NCBI GenBank assembly: GCA_934675465.1
Contig: CAKUQM010000003.1
Coordinates: forward strand, 1 to 64,000
Length of the DNA: 64,000 nucleotides
Direction: 5' to 3'
DNA from: an uncultured Erysipelotrichaceae bacterium
Lineage (GTDB): Bacteria; Bacillota_I; Bacilli_A; Erysipelotrichales; Erysipelotrichaceae
Part shown: one piece after another, positions 15,539 to 24,014 of the stretch
Layout: the number at the start of each line of letters is the position of its first letter
How positions within the stretch are numbered: the stretch's first letter is position 1
The notes under the pieces: generated by a model
What the model saw: the letters and a program-made list of their open reading frames with translations, nothing else
Told to the model about the DNA's origin: nothing
Databases searched by the model: none
Program-made: the position numbers and the translations under genes

Positions 15539-15630
15539 AACTTCATATTATTATCTTTTGTCTTTATATTCAACAATTTCAAGAATCGATATCACTAGTA
15601 TAGGCCATTATTACTTTGGGTATCGATCAG

Positions 15631-15666
15631 TCACCCTATCATTCACCCTATCATTCACCCTATGCT
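15631..15666 (-). repeat. 12-bp tandem repeat, relic of an RVTD hinge
   Basis: TCACCCTATCAT occurs at 15631 and 15643, with a variant TCACCCTATGCT at 15655. Read on the minus strand it gives RVNDRVNDRVTDRY, the repeated hinge between the ATPase and winged-helix parts of AlbA_2/HATPase-type regulators. No intact gene surrounds it, so this is a fragment, probably from a second copy of the neighbouring truncated regulator. Confidence 0.5.
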
Positions 15667-15741
15667 TATGGTGATGGCTTATACAACAGTAAGTCAAGGC
15701 AATTTGAATTATTTTTTATGTTAAAGTGTCTGTTTTTGTGT

Positions 15742-16311
15742 TTAATATTTGTTATTAATTTTCCAATAGCCTTTTCTGTTAGAGCCAATACGCTCAATAA
15801 TATCTTTTTCTTTTAGTTGTTTCATTTTTTGCGCCACTGTTTTTCTACTAATTCCCATTTTTTCAGAAAGTTGAGAAACTGTGTATCCAGGGTCTTCAAT
15901 AAGAAGTGACAACAATGTGCGTTCATCATCAGTCACCCTATCTAAACGAATAACTCTATCTTCAGGTGCTTTAAACTCAATCATAATGTCGCTTTGGTTA
16001 ATTGTGTAAATTGGTTGAGGAACACCATCTTTCTTACAAGCAGAACAAATCTTTTCAATTCCTCGTCCCCAACTTTCTATAAAACCAGCTAAATAAAATA
16101 CATGGGCAATATTAGGATTATAAGGACTAGAAGCGTGCTTACACATCAAGTTTTCTAATGTCCAGTTTTCTGGTAAACAACCACAGTTTGCAATATATAA
16201 TCTATCATCATACACACTAACCTGAATTGGAACGCCAGACTGATATTGTTTATGGCACAATGCATTTAATAAAGCTTCACCAAACCAAAAGCAGGAAGCT
16301 CTAACTTCCAT
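15742..16311 (-). pseudogene. Truncated AlbA_2-type ATP-binding regulator (C-terminal part)
   Basis: A 189-codon frame encoding the GHL-type ATPase piece (FGEALLNALCHKQYQSGVPIQ, then IESWGRGIEKI) and a C-terminal winged helix (VSQLSEKMGISRKTVAQKM). Full members of this group are about 450-500 residues and begin with an AlbA_2 DNA-binding domain, which is missing. The frame continues upstream a few codons (DIRVVNYSPL) to a stop near 16350. It is probably a 5'-truncated remnant; a similar short piece of the hinge is found at 18455-18537. Confidence 0.7.
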
Positions 16312-16384
16312 AAGTGGTGAGTAATTGACAACGCGAATATCTAGAGAGCATTAAGTAGCAAATTAATAAAAAGAAATATTAATG

Positions 16385-16417
16385 GTCTAAATGTGGATAA
16401 AAAAGATAGATTTAGAC
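16385..16417. repeat. GTCTAAAT inverted repeat upstream of the ATPase gene (copy 1)
   Basis: GTCTAAAT (16385-16392) and ATTTAGAC (16410-16417). The surrounding bases (TTAATG before, AAGTAATAA after) match those of the copy downstream of the ATPase gene, so the gene is bracketed by two similar elements. Confidence 0.6.
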
Positions 16418-16449
16418 AAGTAATAATTATTTTGATGTATAATTAAGAC

Positions 16450-17880
16450 ATGGAAACAATAATTGGTAGAGAAACAGAATGTAAGCGTCTTGATAAGTGC
16501 ATGCAAGCTAAAACAGCTCAACTTGTCGTAGTCTATGGGCGAAGAAGAATAGGCAAGACTTATCTTGTAAATCATTATTTTAAAGATAACATCGTTTTTA
16601 AAGTTACTGGCGCTTATGGTCAATCAAAAGAAATTCAGCTTAGAAATTTTTCTGATGAATTAAATAGAAGATCTAAAAAGAAAAGAGCCATCCCAAAAGA
16701 CTGGTTTGAGGCTTTTAATAATCTTAGAGAATATATTGAAGAACTATCCAGTAAAAAGAAGCAAGTATTTTTTATTGATGAAATGCCTTGGCTTGATAGT
16801 CATAAGTCAAAGTTCTTGGCTGCTTTTGAATATTTTTGGAATGATTATGGAACAAGCAAAAACAACTTAATTTTTGTAATATGTGGTTCAGCTACTTCAT
16901 GGATGGTTGATAATATTGCAAATAATAAAGGCGGTTTATTTAATAGACAAACATGCCGTATTTATTTAGAACCTTTTACACTTAAACAAACTAAAGAGTT
17001 CTTATTAGATCAAGGTATTTCTTGGTCAGATTATGATATTGCGGAATGTTATATGATAATGGGTGGTATTCCTTATTATTTGAGTTTGCTAGATGCAAGT
17101 TTATCTTATGTTTTAAATATTGATAATTTATTTTTCAGAAAAAAAGCCGAACTATGGGATGAGTTTGATCATTTGTATCAAACTTTATTTAAAAATAGCG
17201 ATAAATACATTCAAATTATGAAATGTTTATCAGAAAAAAGAAGTGGTTATACAAGAAAAGAAATCTCAGAAAAATGTGAAATCGAAGCTAATGGTAAGCT
17301 TACAAAGATTCTTGATGATTTAGTTAATTCTGGCTTTGTCAAGGCTTCTTCTTTTTATGGCAAAAAAAAGAAAGAAACTTTGTATGAATCAGCTGATTAT
17401 TATACTAATTTCTACTTCCGTTTCTTAAAAGATAATCATGGTAAAGACGAACATTATTGGAGCAAGGCTATAGACAATCCTTCTAGAAAAAGCTGGGCTG
17501 GTTTTACTTTTGAACAATTATGCAAAGACCATATTGAACAAATAAAAACCAAACTTGGTATTTCAGGTGTATTAACAGAAGAATACATTTGGTATACAAA
17601 GACTAATGAGGAACTTGGAATGTGTGGTGCTCAGATAGACTTGTTAATTGAAAGAAGAGATAGGATTATTAATTTGTGTGAAATAAAGTTTTCTACAAGA
17701 GAATTTGTGATCGATAAGGATTATGATTTAAAACTTAGAAATAAGATGGAAGCTTTTAGACTTGCTACAAAAACAAACTATGGCTTACAGTTAACAATGA
17801 TTACTACTTATGGTGTAAAAGAAAATAAATATAGTAGTATTGTTGGAAGTCAAGTAACTTTAGCTGATTTATTTAAATAA
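16450..17880 (+). CDS. AAA ATPase with DUF234 nuclease-like C-terminus
   Basis: A 476-residue ATPase. Walker A is VYGRRRIGKTYL (about residues 29-40) and Walker B is VFFIDEMPWLD (about 109-119). A winged helix follows the ATPase core, and the C-terminal DUF234 domain contains GAQIDLLIERRDRIINLCEIKF, a D...ExK pattern like PD-(D/E)xK nucleases. Such proteins are common in accessory and defence islands; their role is not established. The gene is bracketed by two copies of the GTCTAAAT repeat. Confidence 0.85.
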   Translation: METIIGRETECKRLDKCMQAKTAQLVVVYGRRRIGKTYLVNHYFKDNIVFKVTGAYGQSKEIQLRNFSDELNRRSKKKRAIPKDWFEAFNNLREYIEELSSKKKQVFFIDEMPWLDSHKSKFLAAFEYFWNDYGTSKNNLIFVICGSATSWMVDNIANNKGGLFNRQTCRIYLEPFTLKQTKEFLLDQGISWSDYDIAECYMIMGGIPYYLSLLDASLSYVLNIDNLFFRKKAELWDEFDHLYQTLFKNSDKYIQIMKCLSEKRSGYTRKEISEKCEIEANGKLTKILDDLVNSGFVKASSFYGKKKKETLYESADYYTNFYFRFLKDNHGKDEHYWSKAIDNPSRKSWAGFTFEQLCKDHIEQIKTKLGISGVLTEEYIWYTKTNEELGMCGAQIDLLIERRDRIINLCEIKFSTREFVIDKDYDLKLRNKMEAFRLATKTNYGLQLTMITTYGVKENKYSSIVGSQVTLADLFK

Positions 17881-17889
17881 ATATTAGTG

Positions 17890-17922
17890 GTCTAAATCTT
17901 GTTAAATAAGAAAGATTTAGAC
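17890..17922. repeat. GTCTAAAT inverted repeat downstream of the ATPase gene (copy 2)
   Basis: GTCTAAATCTT (17890-17900) and AAGATTTAGAC (17912-17922), a perfect 11-bp stem with an 11-nt loop. It lies ten bases after the ATPase stop and 17 bases before the RelB start, so it could serve as terminator and operator as well as being a mobile repeat. Confidence 0.65.
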
Positions 17923-17939
17923 AAGTAATAAGGGTTTTT

Positions 17940-18146
17940 ATGACATCTACAAGAATTAAAATAAGAGTGGACAGTGATTTAAAAAAACAATTTGAAAATT
18001 TTTGTTCGGATATGGGAATGACAACGACATCCGCATTTAATATCTTTGGAAAGAAAGCAGTGCGTGAGTATCGTATCCCTTTCGAGATAGGTGCTGAAAC
18101 ACCAAATCCTGTAACAAAACAAGCTATAGAAAAGAAGAAGTGTTAA
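17940..18146 (+). CDS. RelB/DinJ-family antitoxin
   Basis: A 68-residue ribbon-helix-helix antitoxin: IKIRVDSDLKKQFENFCSDMGMTTTSAFNIF is the DinJ/RelB DNA-binding part, and the short tail would bind a toxin. The downstream toxin frame is a broken PIN domain (18156-18326), so the antitoxin now seems to be an orphan. Confidence 0.85.
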   Translation: MTSTRIKIRVDSDLKKQFENFCSDMGMTTTSAFNIFGKKAVREYRIPFEIGAETPNPVTKQAIEKKKC

Positions 18147-18155
18147 TGAAAAAAT

Positions 18156-18326
18156 ATGCTTCTTATTATTAACACTAATGCATTGTTTGATGTAGTAATG
18201 AACCGCAAAAAATGTGTTAAAGACTCGTATTTAATTTGGAAATTATGGGAAACTAAGAAAGCTATTGGATATGTTTCAACTTTAACATTTGCGAATATTA
18301 TGTATATTATGTGTACAAAGAACTAG
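18156..18326 (+). pseudogene. Broken PIN-domain (VapC-like) toxin
   Basis: A 56-codon frame starts MLLIINTNALFDVVMNRK and ends in an early stop after YIMCTKN. Intact relatives begin with (I/V)DTN and continue to about 130-140 residues. Here the first catalytic aspartate is asparagine (INTN), and the C-terminal two thirds with the remaining acidic residues are gone. It starts ten bases after the RelB stop, the normal place for the toxin of such a pair. Confidence 0.75.
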
Positions 18327-18337
18327 CTCCTGTATTT

Positions 18338-18391
18338 GTCAACCCAAAACTGAGCCACCTGCCAATGATGTTAAATATGGTAGATGGCTCA
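18338..18391. other. Hairpin-rich remnant resembling an IS21-type end
   Basis: TGTCAACCCAAAACTGAGCCAC, starting at 18338, has the look of IS21-family terminal sequences. It contains an imperfect 14-bp hairpin (18351-18364 with 18378-18391, 12 of 14 pairs). No transposase is nearby, so at most this is a residual end. The assignment rests on memory of typical ends. Confidence 0.3.
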
Positions 18392-18454
18392 TTTGTTTAG
18401 TAGTAAATTTTTAGTTTGGTCATTAATAAAGGGTATTGTTACTTTTTGTAGTAA

Positions 18455-18537
18455 GGATCAGTCACCTTTACAGTCACCTTATCAGTCACCCTATCCAAAC
18501 GAATAGTTCTATCTTCCGGAGTGGTGAATTCAATCAT
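18455..18537 (-). pseudogene. Relic of the hinge of an AlbA_2-type regulator
   Basis: On the minus strand this reads MIEFTTPEDRTIRLDRVTD followed by KVTVKVTDP. The first part nearly matches IMIEFKAPEDRVIRLDRVTD in the truncated regulator at 15742-16311. It is a fragment of a second related gene and shows that this stretch has been repeatedly rearranged. Confidence 0.6.
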
Positions 18538-18634
18538 GGATTTCAGATATTATTGTATAAACCGATTCAGGTATTCTAACTCTTCTTGTGGGTATAGTGG
18601 CTTCTCTCAAAAACTAGAAAGCAATGCTATTTTT

Positions 18635-19594
18635 CTATGCTTTTATCTTTGATGTACATTTCCATATAGCCATTGGATGCTCTTTTACCCTTTCTAGCTC
18701 TAAACCATCAAATAGTAATTCTGGTTTATAGATTCCTTTATTAAAACCGTTCCAAAACTCAATAATATTTTCATTTGTTAGAAAATTATCCATTATATAT
18801 GTTTTAATTATTTCCTGTGTATTCTTTAAATCGAATCTCTCGCTATTTCGCAAAACCGGATAGAGATCAGTCTTGATTTTTTGCATAGTAATACTATCTA
18901 TATTATCTAACCGATATCCTGTAGGTGCATGTTCTGCACTTACAGCACTATAAAATGCTACACATTTCTCCAATTCTTTAAGATCATCCCCTTTAAACAA
19001 TCGGTACTGTATCATGTTATACACGTCATATAAATCTCTAGCTGCTGCTCTAGTTAATAAGGCAACTATTTTGGTCCCAAATATTTCTATTGGATTAACA
19101 CAAAGTACATTTATTGGGTCCAACAACCATTGAAGACTTATTTGTCTTTTTTGAAGTTCCAAAGCATGTGTTCTAAGCATATAGTTGATTTCTATCTTGA
19201 GGTTATCTTTTACATTTCCTGCATTTTTATATTCATATACTCTCGAATCAAGTGCAAAATAGCTTTTGGATTTTAAGCTAAGATTATAATCGTTCGCTTT
19301 CAAGTATTTAAAAAAATGGGTATTAATTTCTTCCCTATCTGCAAGCATTTGTTCCCTGTTAAGACTACCAACATAATCAAGATCGATATCGACAGATAAT
19401 CGTGGTAAATCCATCATTGTAAGATTAATCGCTGTTCCGCCCTTTAATGCAATTTTATCCCTTAATAGTTGATCGTTCTCGATAAAATTCAAGATATCAA
19501 CCAATCTACATACTTTCTCGAAAGTATCTCTTACAAAGCCAAGTTCTTTCGCTTTTCTTCCAAGAAAATTCCTATCATATATCATCATAACCAA
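18635..19594 (-). CDS. abiEii: AbiEii-family nucleotidyltransferase toxin
   Basis: A 319-residue toxin of the type IV AbiE system. The nucleotidyltransferase core is KGGTAINL and RLSVDIDLDYVG (about residues 48-75), and a helical C-terminal half follows. AbiEii family members modify nucleic acids, for example tRNA in the MenT relatives, and stop growth. It overlaps the antitoxin gene by 20 bases, the usual coupled layout, and several close ATG codons (MVMMIYDR) leave the exact start open. Confidence 0.9.
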   Translation of the reverse strand: MVMMIYDRNFLGRKAKELGFVRDTFEKVCRLVDILNFIENDQLLRDKIALKGGTAINLTMMDLPRLSVDIDLDYVGSLNREQMLADREEINTHFFKYLKANDYNLSLKSKSYFALDSRVYEYKNAGNVKDNLKIEINYMLRTHALELQKRQISLQWLLDPINVLCVNPIEIFGTKIVALLTRAAARDLYDVYNMIQYRLFKGDDLKELEKCVAFYSAVSAEHAPTGYRLDNIDSITMQKIKTDLYPVLRNSERFDLKNTQEIIKTYIMDNFLTNENIIEFWNGFNKGIYKPELLFDGLELERVKEHPMAIWKCTSKIKA

Positions 19595-20345
19595 ATGATC
19601 CTTTTTCTAATAGAGCTTGAAGTCTTCTCGGCACATACAGCATCCACTTTTCATCAAACACCAAACTATTTTTATCATCAAAAAGATAGTACCTACTTTT
19701 CCCAACATGTTTCTGGCATTCACTTAAAAAATAATCTGTTATCCCTATTGGTTTGCCAATATTCTCAAGTATATATCCACACTTTTGATAAAGACTACCA
19801 TTATCATAATCAGCAAGACACTTAAGTAGCTTTTGTTCATCCAATACAGGTATAAGTTCTATACAACGAAGAACTTCTTCAAGTCCAGCTACTTTTTCAT
19901 AATCTTTTATACTATCAACAACAGTTTGCTCAATACTTGTTAACTTAATATTCCCTTCGACAACAATATCAGCTTTTGGATTTCTATGCGTTTGTATATA
20001 ATTCACTCCATCATATGAAAAATCCCTTACTCTTTTTTTACATGAAAAGTAGACATTGTAGAAAGTTTGATTTGCATACCCATAAGCCTCAAACGCTGAA
20101 TGATGTGTTAAATATGCACCATCATAAATGTTACTTGCTATTTGATATCTATTTGCAACTGGTTGATGAGTTTCCAAACTTATTGCCACATAATAATCTC
20201 TTCGTATTTTTTCTATATAGCCTCTCTTAGTGTAGTTGACCAATATCTTCTTTGCAGATTCCTCAGAACCAGTCATCATCACAACATCTTTATGATTAAA
20301 ATTTCCCATATCAAGCAACTGATTATAATATTTCATACAATGCAC
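19575..20345 (-). CDS. abiEi: AbiEi-family antitoxin
   Basis: A 256-residue AbiEi: N-terminal winged helix (KKILVNYTKRGYIEKIRRDYYV), then GAYLTHHSAFEAYGYANQ and the C-terminal antitoxin domain (SIEQTVVDSIKDYEKVAGLEE). It represses the operon and blocks the AbiEii toxin. AGAGGTG lies before the start (MHCMKYYN; the second Met is also possible). Together with abiEii this is an apparently intact phage-defence or stabilisation module. Confidence 0.9.
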   Translation of the reverse strand: MHCMKYYNQLLDMGNFNHKDVVMMTGSEESAKKILVNYTKRGYIEKIRRDYYVAISLETHQPVANRYQIASNIYDGAYLTHHSAFEAYGYANQTFYNVYFSCKKRVRDFSYDGVNYIQTHRNPKADIVVEGNIKLTSIEQTVVDSIKDYEKVAGLEEVLRCIELIPVLDEQKLLKCLADYDNGSLYQKCGYILENIGKPIGITDYFLSECQKHVGKSRYYLFDDKNSLVFDEKWMLYVPRRLQALLEKGSFGYDDI

Positions 20346-20513
20346 CTCTTTTTTATAATAGCACAGAATGGTATCTTTTTATCCCTTTTCGTACAGTTCT
20401 GATAATAGTTCAATAATTGAGAATTTACAAGATTTGATACTCTATTTTAAAAGGAGCCTCCTTTCTTTGTACCACTAGTGTACTAAAAGAAGGTCGAAAC
20501 AAGGTCGCTTTGA

Positions 20514-20530
20514 AAGCGACATTTATTTCA
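20514..20530. other. Small perfect hairpin in the 20.35-21.2 kb gap
   Basis: GTCGCTTT (20514-20521) and AAAGCGAC (20523-20530). Together with AAAGGAG/CTCCTTT around 20453-20467 it lies between the AbiE pair and the broken small frame at 20586. No function is evident. Confidence 0.35.
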
Positions 20531-20585
20531 CATTAATGTGGTACAATTAATAGCTTTTAACAAATACCAGGAGTGTAAAATATAG

Positions 20586-20708
20586 AAGAAAATTGCCAAA
20601 TACTGGAAACAAAACAAGCTATCAAAGATGTCAGTAATTGTATTAACTTAAGCAATCCTTTTTGCTTCTATTAAAGAACTAATGGGCGATTTAAATGCTG
20701 ATAATTAA
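20586..20708 (+). pseudogene. Broken small membrane-protein frame
   Basis: The frame reads KKIAKYWKQNKLSKMSVIVLT, then a stop (TAA where TTA would give leucine), then AILFASIKELMGDLNADN and a stop. A basic start, one hydrophobic segment and an acidic tail suggest a 41-residue membrane peptide that has lost its start codon and gained one nonsense change. CAGGAG lies just upstream. No family is recognised. Confidence 0.35.
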
Positions 20709-20766
20709 TATAACTTTCTTATATTTGTCTCTATCAAAAACCCTTTTGAAGCAGTATAATAAAGGT

Positions 20767-20990
20767 ACAAAGCTAGTACTTATTTCTAATTATAATTATC
20801 ACCTATCGTTCCAAATAGGTACTAGCTTCCCTTATTAAAATTCTAATTATTTGTATATCTTAGATTTTTTCAAACTTCTAGGGGTGGTTTAGTTGTTTTC
20901 TCCTAAACCACCCTACCTCCTTCTAGACTTTCTATCATTGGTTACCCATATAGAGTAAGATGTTCATAGCATCTTACTCACTTTTTATTT
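20767..20990 (+). ncRNA. Candidate structured RNA with promoter and terminator
   Basis: TATAAT at 20755-20760 precedes three stems: a 16-bp arm pair (20770-20785 with 20813-20828, one G-U), GGGTGGTTTAG (20882-20892) with CTAAACCACCC (20903-20913), and GAGTAAGATG/CATCTTACTC (20953-20979) followed by a T run. No open reading frame is present. The parts fit a free RNA of about 220 nt, but no known family is recognised and the -35 box is weak. Confidence 0.4.
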
Positions 20991-21065
20991 TGGACACTTA
21001 AAGTTTCATAATTATAAAACTGTTAATATCAACTTTGTATTTTGTGTCTAAATATCAAAAATGCT

Positions 21066-21137
21066 CTATAATCCTCCAAAATCACCTTAAAAACATGCAT
21101 CTTGGAGAAATATAAGCACTTTTTATCTATAATCCTC
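21066..21137. repeat. CTATAATCCTC direct repeats with inverted arm
   Basis: CTATAATCCTC occurs at 21066-21076 and 21127-21137, 61 bp apart. GCATCTTGGAG (about 21097) is nearly the reverse complement of CTCTAAGATGC (about 21135). The layout resembles the other short intergenic repeat arrays of this window. No gene lies between 20709 and 21213. Confidence 0.45.
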
Positions 21138-21184
21138 TAAGATGCTATAAATAAACAAAAATCATTTTTAAAATATATCCATTA

Positions 21185-21211
21185 AATAAGGCCCACAATG
21201 TGGACCTTATT
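21185..21211 (-). terminator. Terminator of the SIS-domain/ascorbate PTS operon
   Basis: AATAAGG-C-CCACA and TGTGG-A-CCTTATT form a 13-bp stem with one mismatch, directly after the stop of the gene at 21214. Confidence 0.7.
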
Positions 21212-21213
21212 AG

Positions 21214-21957
21214 TTAAAACTTATAGTGAATAGAATCCTTATATTCTTCATACAATTTTTGATTAAGCTCTGCGCCACCATCAATATTAGCGCTATAGAA
21301 GATAGGCGGATTCTCCATTCCATTATCTACTAACTTTTGAGTTAATGCAGCTAGAATTGAGTTCATGACAACACAAGCAATCACGCTAGATGTAGGAGCA
21401 ACCTTTTGTTTAACCCCTTTGATCTCTACACAAGCATCACCAACAACACCATGGTTATCAATGACGATGTCTGCAAACTCATATAGTTTTTTACCAGATG
21501 GATGTCTAGAACTAACTGTCTTAGAATAGGTAAGGTTTGTTAGTACTATTACTTTTGCACCCTTTTCCTTAGCTACCTTAGCTATTTCAATACCAACAGG
21601 ATTTCTTCCAGAAACCGAATGTACAATTAGCACATCATTTTCCTTAAAATCAACTCTTGATTTAGCAATAGCCTCGCCATATCCTGGTGTTTGTTCCATC
21701 TTACTAGTCATCGTAATTGGAGAAGTATCTAACATTAGTTCTCTTCCAAAAATAGGATTAAACAGCATTAGACCACCAGCTCTATAGAACAATTCTTCTG
21801 ACATAATGCCAGCATGAGAAGCACCGAAAGTATAGATAGACTTCTTGTTGTTGATTGCCTCATACAAGACATCAACAGCCTTTTCCATATTTCCATTTTC
21901 TTCTCTAATTACCTCGTCTATAAGACTGGTAATCTGATTTACATATTTAAATTCCAT
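21214..21957 (-). CDS. SIS-domain sugar-phosphate-binding protein (UPF0309 type)
   Basis: A 247-residue protein with one SIS domain: SIYTFGASHAGIMSEELFYRAGG, then VLIVHSVSGRNPVGIEIAK and KVIVLTNLTYS. UPF0309-type proteins bind phosphosugars and are probably isomerases or amino-sugar phosphate binders. It overlaps the EIIC gene by one base, so it should act on the phosphorylated product of this PTS. This hints that the substrate may be an amino sugar or a sugar derivative, not necessarily ascorbate. Confidence 0.85.
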   Translation of the reverse strand: MEFKYVNQITSLIDEVIREENGNMEKAVDVLYEAINNKKSIYTFGASHAGIMSEELFYRAGGLMLFNPIFGRELMLDTSPITMTSKMEQTPGYGEAIAKSRVDFKENDVLIVHSVSGRNPVGIEIAKVAKEKGAKVIVLTNLTYSKTVSSRHPSGKKLYEFADIVIDNHGVVGDACVEIKGVKQKVAPTSSVIACVVMNSILAALTQKLVDNGMENPPIFYSANIDGGAELNQKLYEEYKDSIHYKF

Positions 21958-23231
21958 TAGGCAATTAATCTAGCAATCAAGCCTTCAACAATGCCCCATA
22001 GTGAGAAGTCTTGTCCACCATATACTAGCATCCAAGATTGAATTGTGTTGTTGAAGAAGTATGAACCAAAGCCTACTAACAATACCATGATAATACCTGA
22101 TACTGCAGCACCGATGATGCAGCCTCTAACACCACCAGTTGCGTTACCGATAATAGAAGCACAACCAATTTCAAAGAAACATGTGAATGTTAATGGGATG
22201 ATAACAGTTGGGAACATACCGGCAGTTACGATAATAGTAATAATTGAAGTGATCATCGCAACAATGAAACCAATGATTAAAGCATTTGGAGCATAAGCAA
22301 AGATAACTGGGCAGTCAAGAGCTGGGATAGCACCTGGAACAACCTTTTCCGCAATACCCTTAAATGCAGGCACGATTTCAGAAATTAACATACGAACACC
22401 TTGAAGCATTACAGTTACACCAACACCAAAGTAAATAGCATGTGTAAAGATGTAAGTGAAGGCACCAGTCTTACCACCAGCATAACCCCATACAGTTGCA
22501 GGATCAAAGCCGTTAGCCTTTAAGATAAATGCCATTACGATATAAGTCAACGCAATAACGATAGAACCTGTGATTGATACTTCTCTTAAGAAACCTAAAG
22601 AAGACGGGATATTTAAGTCTTCTGTTGACTTAGTCTTGTCACCAAGAACCTTACCTAATAAACCAGAGATAACAGATAATACTGTAGTTGGGTGTCCAAT
22701 AGTGAAAGAATCATCACCAGTTACTTGCTTAACAAATGGTCTCATTAAGTTTGGAGAAACAACCATGTATGTAGCTGTGAATACTGTAGCTAATACGATA
22801 AGCTTAGTACCAGTTAAACCAGCATCAACACCAGCAGCGATGAATACAAATGGGAACCAATATAGCATATGACCTGTTAAGAATACTGATTTCCATTTTG
22901 TGAATCTTGCTACTAAAAGGTTAATTGCGAAAGCTAGTAACATTACAATACCGATTTCAGTACCAAATTGAGCACCGATATCTACAGTTGTAGTTTGAGC
23001 AGCTTGAGGCATGATTGTATTAAATGCAGTCGCAATACCATCAATTGAGTTTCCTGTAATTAGGCCAGTACCTGTTGAAAGGATGAAGAAGCCCATTGCA
23101 GTCATAGCTGTACCACGGATTACTTCAGAAGCTGACTTCTTTTGGATAATCAAACCGATACAAGCGATTAATGCTAGGAATATAGCACCTTGTCCAAATA
23201 TTTCGTTAATTATAAAATTCAAAACACTCAT
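21957..23231 (-). CDS. ulaA: PTS ascorbate-type EIIC (UlaA/SgaT family)
   Basis: A 424-residue permease of the ascorbate class with about 11 helices. It has the family's GMLVA-like start region (IIQKKSASEVIRGTAMTAMGF), FTKWKSVFLTGHMLYWFPFVF and NATGGVRGCIIGA. It is the transport channel of a PTS with EIIB and EIIA encoded just upstream. Substrate specificity within this family is broad, so ascorbate is only the default label. Confidence 0.9.
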   Translation of the reverse strand: MSVLNFIINEIFGQGAIFLALIACIGLIIQKKSASEVIRGTAMTAMGFFILSTGTGLITGNSIDGIATAFNTIMPQAAQTTTVDIGAQFGTEIGIVMLLAFAINLLVARFTKWKSVFLTGHMLYWFPFVFIAAGVDAGLTGTKLIVLATVFTATYMVVSPNLMRPFVKQVTGDDSFTIGHPTTVLSVISGLLGKVLGDKTKSTEDLNIPSSLGFLREVSITGSIVIALTYIVMAFILKANGFDPATVWGYAGGKTGAFTYIFTHAIYFGVGVTVMLQGVRMLISEIVPAFKGIAEKVVPGAIPALDCPVIFAYAPNALIIGFIVAMITSIITIIVTAGMFPTVIIPLTFTCFFEIGCASIIGNATGGVRGCIIGAAVSGIIMVLLVGFGSYFFNNTIQSWMLVYGGQDFSLWGIVEGLIARLIA

Positions 23232-23251
23232 AAAAATCCTCCTAATTTTAC

Positions 23252-23539
23252 TTATTTACATGAGTCTAAGTAAGCCAAAGTCTTTTCTTCGACTTCCTTC
23301 TTGTCCATGAAGTTGTTTAATACAACAACAGGAACCTTAGCACGGTCTTTGATTCTGTCTGCTAGTTCTTTTGAGATAAAGATTACATCACAATCATTGG
23401 CGACACATGAACCAACGTCTCCACAGAATGCTTCAATCGCAATATTATTCTTTTTGGCGATTGATTCAATGTTCATCCTTAGCATTAGTGAAGAACCACA
23501 TCCAAAGCCACATACTGTTTGTATTTTTGGTACTTTCAT
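23252..23539 (-). CDS. ulaB: PTS ascorbate-type EIIB
   Basis: A 95-residue EIIB. The phosphorylation loop is QTVCGFGCGSSLMLRMNIE near the N-terminus. It is part of the four-gene run PRD regulator, EIIA, EIIB, EIIC, SIS protein. Confidence 0.9.
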   Translation of the reverse strand: MKVPKIQTVCGFGCGSSLMLRMNIESIAKKNNIAIEAFCGDVGSCVANDCDVIFISKELADRIKDRAKVPVVVLNNFMDKKEVEEKTLAYLDSCK

Positions 23540-23567
23540 TAATTTCCTCCTTTCCTTTTTATGTAAC

Positions 23568-24005
23568 CTACTTATTTAGTAAGTTATAAACCTCTTCCTT
23601 ATCACCACATTCAATTAACTTAGTAATAAAGTCATCATCATTCATAAGCTTTGAGGCAATCTTAGACAACTTAGCAACATGAGATTCACCATCAGTTGAT
23701 GCTAGTACCATGACTACTCTTACAAGCCCCTTGTCACTTTTAAAGTCAATTCCTTCATCAAAGATAGCGATGCTTAAACAATTTTCTTTAACTTCTTCAC
23801 ATGGTGCGCTATGAGCAAGCGCAAAACCTGGCATTAGTACAATATATGGTCCTAAGGTTTCTAAACTTTCTATCATCATTTCAGCGTATCTTTTAGTTAT
23901 CTTTCCCTCTTCAATTAAAGGAGAACTTGCCATCATAATTGCTTCCCGATAATTAGATGCATGTAGACCCACTTGTATATCACTTTTTTCTATAATTTCT
24001 TCCAT
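23568..24005 (-). CDS. ulaC: PTS EIIA of the fructose/mannitol-ascorbate class
   Basis: A 145-residue EIIA_2 domain with the active histidine in PGFALAHSAPCEEV. It takes phosphate from HPr. It follows the PRD regulator by nine bases, so the regulator and the enzymes are transcribed together. Confidence 0.9.
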   Translation of the reverse strand: MEEIIEKSDIQVGLHASNYREAIMMASSPLIEEGKITKRYAEMMIESLETLGPYIVLMPGFALAHSAPCEEVKENCLSIAIFDEGIDFKSDKGLVRVVMVLASTDGESHVAKLSKIASKLMNDDDFITKLIECGDKEEVYNLLNK

Positions 24006-24014
24006 ATTGCCTCC

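Noticed and set aside
15616..15816. Rightward 66-codon frame containing SPYHSPYHSPY
   Set aside because: Arises from the 12-bp repeat read on the wrong strand; the minus strand reading matches a known regulator hinge.
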